From Agrypnia vestita (taxonomy: Eukaryota > Arthropoda > Insecta > Trichoptera > Phryganeidae), in the NCBI GenBank assembly GCA_016648135.1, contig JADDOH010002067.1, positions 124,001-188,000 of the forward strand: a stretch of 64,000 bases of DNA, read 5' to 3'. The first letter of the stretch is position 1. Each line of letters starts with the position of its first letter. The notes under the pieces are model-generated. The model was not told the DNA's origin. It worked only from the letters and a program-made list of their open reading frames with translations, and did not search any database. Below are positions 55,875 through 64,000 of the stretch, piece by piece. The position numbers were made by a program, and so were the translations under genes.

Positions 55875-58219
55875 ACTATCCTGACCAAAGCGCGAAGCCG
55901 TTTGCTATGTGACAGTAATATTATAATTGTGTAAAATTTGTCAAATAGTACGCAGCGCACTGTGGGGCGAATGAACGATGCAACTATTATGCATATCGAT
56001 TAGGGTTTCTGACACGGGTCGACACAGGAATTCATTCTCGGGAATATATTAGGTTTTCGATGCATTGAGTACTATCCTGACCAAAGCGCGAAGCCGTTTG
56101 CTATGTGACAGTAATATTATAATTGTGTAAAATTTGTCAAATAGTACGCAGCGCACTGTGGGGCTAATGAACGATGCAACTATTATGCATATCGATTAGG
56201 GTTTCTGACACGGGTCGACACAGGAATTCATTCTCGGGAATATATTAGGTTTTCGATGCATTGAATACTATCCTGACCAAAGCGCGAAGCCGTTTGCTAT
56301 GTGACAGTAATATTATAATTGTGTAAAATTTGTCAAATAGTACGCAGCGCACTGTGGGGCGAATGAACGATGCAACTATTATGCATATCGATTAGGGTTT
56401 CTGACACGGGTCGACACAGGAATTCATTCTCGGGAATATATTAGGTTTTCGATGCATTGAGTACTATCCTGACCAAAGCGCGAAGCCGTTTGCTATGTGA
56501 CAGTAATATTATAATTGTGTAAAATTTGTCAAATAGTACGCAGCGCACTGTGGGGCTAATGAACGATGCAACTATTATGCATATCGATTAGGGTTTCTGA
56601 CACGGGTCGACACAGGAATTCATTCTCGGGAATATATTAGGTTTTCGATGCATTGAGTACTATCCTGACCAAAGCGCGAAGCCGTTTGCTATGTGACAGT
56701 AATATTATAATTGTGTAAAATTTGTCAAATAGTAACGCCACGCAGCTGTGGGCGAATGAACGATTCCCTTTATTCATAGCGTATTAGGGTTTCTGACACG
56801 GGTCACACATGAATTCATTCTCGGAATATATTACGGTTTTCGATGGCGATTGACAACTATCCTGACCAAAGCGCTAACCGTTTGCTATGTGACAGTAATA
56901 TTATAATTGTGTAAAATTTGTCAAATAGTACGCAGCGCACTGTGGGGCGAATGAACGATGCACCTATTATGCATATCGATTAGGGTTTCTGACACGGGTC
57001 GACACAGGAATTCATTCTCGGGAATATATTAGGTTTTCGATGCATTGAATACTATCCTGACCAAAGCGCGAAGCCGTTTGCTATGTGACAGTAATATTAT
57101 AATTGTGTAAAATTTGTCAAATAGTACGCAGCGCACTGTGGGGCGAATGAACGATGCACCTATTATGCATATCGATTAGGGTTTCTGACACGGGTCGACA
57201 CAGGAATTCATTCTCGGGAATATATTAGGTTTTAGATGCATTGAATACTATCCTGACCAAAGCGCGAAGCCGTTTGCTATGTGACAGTAATATTATAATT
57301 GTGTAAAATTGTCACATATGACGCAGCGCACTGTGGGGGCTAATGACGTGCACCATTATGTATATCGATTAGGGTTTTCTGACCGGGTCGCCACAGGAAT
57401 TCTTCCTCGGAATATATTGAGGTTTGCGATGCATTAATACTATCCATGAACCAAAGCGCAACCGTTTGCTATTTGGAATAATTTTAATTGGTAAAATTTG
57501 TCAAAGCGTAACGCACGCACTGTTGGGCGAATGAACGAGCATTACTATTATGCATATCGATTAGGGTTTCTGACACGGGTCGACACAGGAATTCATTCTC
57601 GGGAATATATTAGGTTTTCGATGCATTGAGTACTATCCTGACCAAAGCGCGAAGCCGTTTGCTATGTGACAGTAATATTATAATTGTGTAAAATTTGTCA
57701 AATAGTACGCAGCGCACTGTGGGGCGAATGAACGATGCAACTATTATGCATATCGATTAGGGTTTCTGACACGGGTCGACACAGGAATTCATTCTCGGGA
57801 ATATATTAGGTTTTAGATGCATTGAATACTATCCTGACCAAAGCGCGAAGCCGTTTGCTATGTGACAGTAATATTATAATTGTGTAAAATTTGTCAAATA
57901 GTACGCAGCGCACTGTGGGGCGAATGAACGATGCACCTATTATGCATATCGATTAGGGTTTCTGACACGGGTCGACACAGGAATTCATTCTCGGGAATAT
58001 ATTAGGTTTTCGATGCATTGAATACTATCCTGACCAAAGCGCGAAGCCGTTTGCTATGTGACAGTAATATTATAATTGTGTAAAATTTGTCAAATAGTAC
58101 GCAGCGCACTGTGGGGCGAATGAACGATGCACCTATTATGCATATCGATTAGGGTTTCTGACACGGGTCGACACAGGAATTCATTCTCGGGAATATATTA
58201 GGTTTTCGATGCATTGAGT
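55875..58219. repeat. satellite array, 196-bp unit x 12
   Basis: Units begin ACTATCCTGACCAAAGCGCG at 55875, 56071, 56267, 56463, 56659, 56856, 57051, 57247, 57439, 57632, 57828 and 58024. Most neighbours are nearly identical. Diagnostic variants are GGGGCGAAT/GGGGCTAAT, GATGCAACT/GATGCACCT, TTTTCGATG/TTTTAGATG and TTGAGT/TTGAAT. Parts of units 5, 8 and 9 are full of small indels. The unit holds EcoRI (GAATTC) and ClaI (ATCGAT) sites and no long ORF. Unit length is in the range of nucleosome-sized satellites. The array ends abruptly at TTGAGTCCCGGGACTCG. Confidence 0.97.
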
Positions 58220-58224
58220 CCCGG

Positions 58225-58620
58225 GACTCGAAGTTTGAAAAATATTTACTAGCAAATATTTTTAATATTAAAAAATAAATAAAGACTTATGGATCTACGG
58301 AGGAGTGAACAATTAATTGACCTGTTGACCGACCTCTGTTGAAACAGAAAGAGTTTTTTCAATTGCTGGAATATATGTAGAAAATCAAGAAAGCTATCAG
58401 ATGTAAATTTGAATATTTTGGTTTATTAAAAATGTGTGTTTTTAATTTCAATTTTTTATATTTGTTAATATGAGATAGGTATAATAGATTGATTGTAAAT
58501 ATGTACACTGAACATTGTAAATTACAATATATTTATTAAAGGAAACATACAATATATTTATTATTGTGAAGTTGCAATTTCAGAACAAAGTTCTGTGAAT
58601 TATTAAACAATTTTTATAAA
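58225..58620. other. AT-rich spacer between satellite and tRNA-like sequence
   Basis: No gene or repeat recognised. Confidence 0.5.
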
Positions 58621-58625
58621 TATTT

Positions 58626-58701
58626 AAATGCCACCGGGACTCGAACCCCGACCTCAGCTTCTATCCGGAATTGGCGCGTTATCCAATTTCGCCATGGCAC
58701 T
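58626..58701 (-). pseudogene. tRNA-Arg(CCG)-like pseudogene
   Basis: On the - strand the acceptor stem AGTGCCA pairs with TGGCATT (one G-U). A box (TGGCGAAATTGG) and B box (GGTTCGAGTCCC) are intact, and the wording GGATAACGCG and TTCCGGAT matches arginine tRNAs with anticodon CCG. The anticodon stem (GCCAA against TAGAA) does not pair and the T stem has a mismatch, so it is unlikely to work as a tRNA. Could be the head of a SINE. Confidence 0.65.
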
Positions 58702-58746
58702 CTTGTAAGTTAACAAAAAATTTTCAAATTTATATGTAGTCTCTTT

Positions 58747-60245
58747 TTAACCCGATCAGTGCCACTGCCGCGTAAACGCGCGAAACTTTGCATGTCCCGT
58801 CAGGCCAGTGCCGCGTTACCGCGCGGGAATTTTTCGATGTAAATGCGCACAACAACAAACGATTTTTAACACGTCACCAATTTTAAATCGTACTGGCATC
58901 TATAGACAACGATCCTAAGCAGTTACCATATTTTTAAAACCACCAAATCTCGTAAAATTAGTGATTTATGAAAGTGTTCCATCTGACAGTTCTCAGAGTT
59001 CGCTAGGGTCGCCGCTTGCAAAGTTTTTTGGCTGAGAAACGGGGAATCCTGCAATACTTCAATTTAAAACTGCGCGTTTGGCTTGATTTTGTTCCCAATT
59101 ATTGACAATATTCGTCGGTTTTTTCGCCATTTTCGTATTTTTAATGCAATTTGAGTGAATATAACAATCTTGTGCGTCTATAAAATTATTTTTTTATCTT
59201 TATTTTAGCGAGATTCAACTGAATTTTTTGTTTCTCTGTTTTTCCGTACTTCAGTTTGATTTTGTTCACGATTATTTTAAATATCAGTGGGTTTATTTCG
59301 CCGTATTCCTTTATATAGTGCAATGTGAGAGAGTATATCTATCTAGTGTGTCTATGAAATTAATTTTTTCTTTGTACACGTTGTGTTCAAATTATTGTGT
59401 TAATTTTTTGTTATAATACATGCGGCAACGGACTTATTTATTTATTGCAAACGCCGTGCGCGTGTGTGTATACGGAGCCGCAACTCGTAGCACAAGACGC
59501 GTCGGCTCGCGGCGAGCAGGTACAAACCTCGCTCGCATCGAGCCACGCGGCGCAGCGCCCGCGATCTATATACACCACATTTTTATCTTTTTTCGCGAGA
59601 TTGAATTTTTTGTTTCTCTGTTTTTCTATAAAACATTTTTTATATTTCTTTTTGTGACATTACAATGGCTGACATATGATGATGATGAGATTGTTGGACA
59701 AACCACCGAATCTGATGAGAGTGATGTGGAATTCGAATTGAAGAGTTTTTTGAGCCGGATGAAAATGAAAATAATGTGCCTGACGAAATAGAAAATATTG
59801 CCTCTACTAGTGACGTCGATAGTACCTAGACCACTATTTCATTGGGATACCGATCCTTTCGTGCCTCAAAGGACAATTTTGATTCATGTTTTGATTCATT
59901 CAATGCTATGAGTTGAACCGTATTTTGAAATATACCACACGCAGGAAGAATTCACTACATAATAGTAAGATATTAAAGGTGTAACATTAAAAAACAGGTA
60001 AAAAAAAAACCAAAAAAAGTGAAATTGTGACAACCCTGTTGTATATTTTGCGGAATGAATTTATTTTGCTTTTGCTTCAAAAAACTCCGGCATAAATTCG
60101 AAAAACATAATTCTTTGGTAAGTTCTTACACTTTTTCATCATATTATGTCTATTTTTATTGTTTTTTATTTACTTTATTTTACAGAAAAATGTCTGGCCT
60201 ATAGGTGTCCCCCATAGAAAATATGGCTGGCAGTTAAAAGGTTAA
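58747..60245 (+). mobile_element. piggyBac-like element, mostly decayed
   Basis: TTAA at both ends (58747-58750, 60242-60245). Just inside, the left end reads CCCGATCAGTGCCACTG and the right end, inverted, CCTTTTAACTGCCAGCC, similar at spacing. Subterminal AGTGCCGCGTTACCGCGCGG-type copies lie at 58757-58830. Near 59664 a short acidic reading (DDDEIVGQTTESDESDVEFE) resembles the acidic N-terminus of piggyBac transposases. Stops follow at once and the catalytic region is missing. About 1.5 kb against about 2.4 kb for a complete element. Confidence 0.6.
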
Positions 60246-60305
60246 TTGATTAACATTTTTATTCCATTTTTCAAGCAATCCACTTATGTAATGCAAGTCA
60301 CGAAT

Positions 60306-60381
60306 AGCTTCACGTATCTACCGTTAAAGAACGCCAGAAATATAGAATGTAAGGTCTGTGGTTCGAATCCCGGTGGCATTT
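60306..60381 (+). pseudogene. tRNA-like 3' half, opposed to the 58626 copy
   Basis: GTGGTTCGAATCCCGGTGGC then ATTTACA gives a good B box and the same 3' acceptor end (TGGCATT) as the sequence at 58626-58701, in the opposite orientation. The 5' half is not recognisable as a tRNA. Confidence 0.55.
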
Positions 60382-60670
60382 ACATATTTTTTTGTTAATT
60401 TGATTTTTTCCGTATGTCTTTTCTAATTGATTAATAAAAATTGTTTTGCAATATATTTCATTCAAATAATTTTTTTAATTTTCTTTTTTTATTTTAAGAA
60501 TTTATTGTACCTGTATTTTTATTTAGAAATACTATTTTTGGTCAATATATGTTTTTTTATAATAATAATAATTTAATTGAAATAAATTTAACAATATTTA
60601 TAAGAAACAAACACAAAATATTTAATTATCAATATTTTTAATATTTAAAGCATTGACATTGTGGTTCGAC

Positions 60671-61100
60671 AATAAAACAGATTGTTAGTTAAATTAGTAT
60701 AATCTACTACCAGATTTTAGGTCTACCGGTTTTGAGACGTGCCCGTCTCTTCGTCAGGACCAACACAAGACTAGACTAGTATAATCAATTTTCTATATAG
60801 CTCAATTTAACTTTCACAAAAGATTTGATAACACCCACTTTAGACCCCGCCCCTCTCACTTTCTCTCCCTCGTAGATTCCTGATCGTTCTGTAGGCAAGT
60901 TAGTGCATGCCTGTCCTTAGCACGATTAACACCATGTGATAAATATTGGTGAAATGTTAACAATACTATGGTTGTGGTGTATAGTGTTGTGAACATAGTA
61001 GTCTAGTGTTGGTCCTGAGGAAGAGACGGATACGTCTCAAAACCGGTAGATGTAAAATCTGGTAGTGGTTTTTACTAATTTAACTAACACTCTGTTATAA
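60671..61100. mobile_element. 430-bp element, ~100-bp TIRs, hammerhead-like motif in each arm
   Basis: The left arm (ACAGATTGTTAGTTAAATTA onward) and right arm (to TTTAACTAACACTCTGTT) are reverse complements over about 100 bases with several differences. Left arm, - strand: CTGACGA (60751-60757), stem GAGACG/CGTCTC with loop GGCA, CAAAACCGGT. Right arm, + strand: CTGAGGA (61015-61021), the same stem with loop GATA, CAAAACCGGTA. ACCGGT is self-complementary and followed by A (GUA). GAAA is replaced by CAAA in both, so cleavage is doubtful. The interior is non-coding. Confidence 0.75.
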
Positions 61101-61104
61101 AATA

Positions 61105-62500
61105 TTTTATTTAAAAAAAAATATCAACATCCCAATACCCGAGATCCCGGGAGTTGAGTCCCGGGAATGAAAAAAGTCCGGGAATAGAGAAACTCTAATA
61201 TCGATACATATCCGTTGTTTAAAGAAATAGTAATGCGAAGCTTTCATGTTGTGCACGCCGTCTGAATTTCATTTTAACTTATGTTTCTGAATCTAAATAT
61301 AATCTGGAATTGATGAGTTGTTACGAGAGATTATATTTATGCGTAATTTATGTAATTGATGTCAAAATTGTATTTATGTTAATAATTTTACAATATAAAC
61401 GTCTAAGGATTTCCAGGATGAAATATCTTCAAAGATATGATCGTTATCCAACAAAATAATTCCAAAAACGTAGGTTTTACGCCCGTGTAATGTTATCACT
61501 GAAGTATTTAGAAAAAATCCGTCATCTGTGAAATAATGAAATAATAAGAAAATTGTTAGGACAACAGTAAAACTAATCTAATACTAATAATTCTGAATTG
61601 ACTAATCATTCTATAATAATATTCTATAATAAAAAAAATATTCTATAATATTCTATAATAAAAAAAAAAACTAATAAAATAAGTTAAGTTATAAAATTTC
61701 GGAAACAGAAATTTTATGTAAGAAAGGCTATTTAAAAATTGAAAAATTCTTCCTTTATTTTTTACAGAAATATATTTTTGTAGTAGGAATAAAATAATTA
61801 AATAACTCTTGCTCTTTAAAAATAGTTTTTTAGAATAATAACATAAACTTACAATTCTTAGCCAGAAATGTGGTATTAATTGAGCTATGTTGCTGGATAC
61901 GTGGCAAAAAATAATTGAAATTAAAATATTTTGTTTTAAACCCCATAATATAAACTGTTTCAAGTTTGTATTATACTGTGTAACCAAAACTGTAGATATA
62001 GAGTGTCATAAACTAAAGTATATATTTTTACTTAAATTATCATGTCAAGCCAAAAAGTGTTTTATTTGTTCAGAAATTCAAAAAAGTGTTTAAAAACTTC
62101 TTATTCTTGGCACTGTAAATAAATTTCTAAACTTTTCGTATGATTTGTGCAGGTTTATTTGGGACATTTGCTTCTGAAAGGGTTAAAATTTAATACGAAA
62201 AAGATCCGCCTTGAAAGTGTATTTTAAATTAATGAGGTTATTAGGAGTTAGTCCTTTGCAGCCTTGCCCAAAAAATAATACATGAAAGCGATTCTTTCTT
62301 TATGTGTGACCGAGAGATGCCAATGTTTAGGTAGGTATAACAATGTGAAATATAAGAAAAAAATATAAATATTAATAAAATATAAAATGAAAATATTTTT
62401 TGTTCCATTTTATTTGACGCCATTACTCTTAATATAAATCAAAAATATATTTGATCATAAAATAATTTGACGTATACATTTTATTTGTCTTTTAGCAATA
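61105..62500. other. intergenic AT-rich stretch
   Basis: A TCCCGGGA cluster at 61145-61185 (GATCCCGGGAGTTGAGTCCC) recalls the right border of the satellite. No gene recognised; the frame at 61643-61987 is AT-driven and partly simple repeat. Confidence 0.45.
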
Positions 62501-62504
62501 TTAA

Positions 62505-62580
62505 ATAATGCTAGTCGCAGCTGCCCGCGGGGCGTAGCAGCGGGCAATGTGCGATAGTCAAGACGTCTGTCGCCGATAGC
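62505..62580. repeat. GC-rich dispersed-repeat head
   Basis: GCTAGTCGCAGCTGCCCGCG then GGGCGTAGCAGCGGGC contains a small hairpin and resembles the CTGCCCGCGG heads of abundant lepidopteran repeats. Classification from memory of wording only. Confidence 0.4.
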
Positions 62581-63020
62581 TTATTTAATATGCTAATACC
62601 GCATATCTTTGACAATTTTGTGGTATTAATTAAAACTCTAGGGATATTTTATGAAAATAGGTCATTATTCTTCCACCTATTGATATTAAATTGAATTACA
62701 TTTGTATTGACATTTTAATAATTAATGTTTAATTATTCTGTATATAGCCACATGCGTTTTATTTAAATTACAGATAAAACTTTTATTGCGCTTCAACATG
62801 GGCGCGGATGCTCCGAAAGTGGTTGTCGTTATAAATAACATTAATAAAAACAGCGAGTGATTATTAAAAAAAAACTTCATATCAATTACCACAGTATAAT
62901 ATATAATAATTAAACTCAATTAACGTTTGTGTCTATTCAGACAGAATTTAATGGATCCATAACGTGGATCCTTCATCGATCGAAGTGCAAGTTGCCTGTT
63001 TAAAAATAAGAAATTCAGAC

Positions 63021-63169
63021 GTACAGTTGCCGGCAAACTTCTTGAAATTTTTTGGCGTAGTGGGGGAATGCGCAGAAGACAACATTTGGGTCTCTTTGGT
63101 GGAATAGTACATGCGCAAACATCCCTCCACTACGCCGTAAAATTTCAAGATGTTTGCCGGCTACTGTAC
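63021..63169. mobile_element. fold-back element, ~50-bp arms
   Basis: GTACAGTTGCCGGCAAACTT..CTTGAAATTTT..GGCGTAGTGGGGG on the left returns inverted as CCCTCCACTACGCCGTAAAA..CAAGATGTTTGCCGGC then TACTGTAC. The loop is about 45 bases. Imperfect arms, no coding function; open frames across it are side effects of the palindrome. Confidence 0.8.
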
Positions 63170-63464
63170 CTATGTGAGAATTATTCAAATAGCAACCACA
63201 TGATGCATTCGCGATGCTATCAAGCAAGTGCTGGTCAAAGAGAGAAATGGTATTGGCTAATCAATCTATATTTTGTCGTGGATTCGTTTTTGTGCTTACT
63301 TTAGACTCATTGTGGTTTTTTGATTCATCGTGCCCGCTGGATTAAATAGAATCACGGAGTCACCACCAATATAAATATCCTCTGCATACCAAAAATAATG
63401 GGAAGTTATAAAAAAATGATGATAATCTTCAAAATGGATGGAATAAAATATAAGTTTAATAATT

Positions 63465-63795
63465 ACTAGCTTACCCACGCAGATTCGCACGACTAGATTT
63501 TTAGTAACTTTTCATCATATTTTATCTATTTGTGTATTAACCTTAACATATAGATAGGTAAAAGCAGCGTTCGTAAAAAACGTATCGCTCGACCATTTTT
63601 TCGTCAAATTAAGTTGTAAAACAGGTCACTACGAAAAGGCCTTTTATTTAAATAGGATAATACATAGCCTTTATACACCTTGAATGTCCATTCTAAATAA
63701 TGCTGAAAGAATTTTTGAAATCGGTTGAGTAGTTTCGGAGATTACCTCCTACATCCAAACTGAAAAACTTTACCTCTTTATATATTAGTATAGGT
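63465..63795 (+). mobile_element. 3' end of an abundant insect retrotransposon-type repeat
   Basis: TTTTTGAAATCGGTTGAGTA then GTTTCGGAGATTACC and CTTTATATATTAGTATAGG form the characteristic terminal phrase of a very common insect (especially lepidopteran) repeat, probably an RTE-like 3' tail or dependent SINE. No coding sequence. Confidence 0.6.
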
Positions 63796-64000
63796 TGGTA
63801 CTTGCACCTTAGCTATTCTTTCTGTATTTGAAAGTGGTAAGTTTAATACTTCACCTATCGATGAGATACTCTAATACTTTCAAAACTTGAGTAGTGAAAT
63901 ATAAAATTATAATTCAACTCTCGTAGAGATAACATAGTTTATAACAAGAAGAATGAATGTGCACTTTTTTGATCAGGAACATTTTGAGGCGTACTTTTGG

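Noticed and set aside
55875..58219. CRISPR-like regular repeat array
   Set aside because: Whole 196-bp units are tandemly repeated without unique spacers; this is satellite DNA in an insect genome.
58626..58701. Functional tRNA-Arg gene
   Set aside because: The anticodon stem does not pair and the T stem has a mismatch; kept only as a pseudogene or SINE head.
61643..61987. 114-codon - strand ORF
   Set aside because: Composition (Ile, Phe, Leu, Tyr, Lys) is what AT-rich DNA gives by chance, and part of it covers a simple repeat.
63015..63304. Overlapping ORFs on both strands
   Set aside because: They are by-products of the fold-back element at 63021-63169.

Overview
The window looks like nuclear DNA of an insect, most likely a moth or butterfly. 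It is strongly AT-rich, the genes are split by long introns, and decayed mobile elements fill most of the space. Three of the five genes encode RR-type cuticular proteins. One of these resembles the lepidopteran larval cuticle protein LCP-30, with a tiny first exon holding only the first 4-5 signal-peptide codons. Gene models were assembled by hand from frame, GT..AG junctions and family signatures; none has transcript support here.

Genes, left to right: (1) a small secreted peptide gene of unknown function, + strand, 1585-2234 (62 aa); (2) an RR-1 cuticular protein, - strand, 8277-13107 (156 aa, four exons); (3) an acyl-CoA thioesterase 13-like hotdog protein, - strand, 23713-29956 (175 aa, three exons, introns full of repeats); (4) a second RR-1 cuticular protein, - strand, 33690-35562 (204 aa, three exons); (5) an LCP-30-like RR-1 cuticular protein, - strand, 45344-50696 (266 aa, five exons, with one internal exon duplicated). 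Genes 1, 2, 4 and 5 have TATA boxes at the expected distance. The three cuticle genes share an intron pattern (phase 0 after the start exon, phase 2 at the next junction) and form a loose same-strand cluster. The thioesterase lies inside the cluster without an obvious functional link.

Mobile and repeated DNA: decayed 3' ends of several non-LTR retrotransposon families; three copies of a tRNA-derived SINE; PIF/Harbinger elements (a MITE with TAA duplications and a 668-bp element with TTA duplications and a MADF-like relic); a piggyBac-like element bounded by TTAA and lying between two opposed tRNA-like sequences; mariner-like transposase ends; several fold-back elements; and a 2.3-kb satellite of twelve 196-bp units (55875-58219).

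The most striking signal is a dispersed family of short sequences matching the hammerhead ribozyme core. They read CTGANGA, a small hairpin, GAAA, a self-complementary helix III, then UH. At least ten copies are recognisable, many inside palindromic elements, and the only freely varying core base is the one known to be variable (all four bases occur there). Penelope-like retroelements are known to carry such ribozymes, so these are probably Penelope-type terminal repeats or derived retrozyme-like elements. The copy at 25841-25895 has every element of a complete ribozyme.
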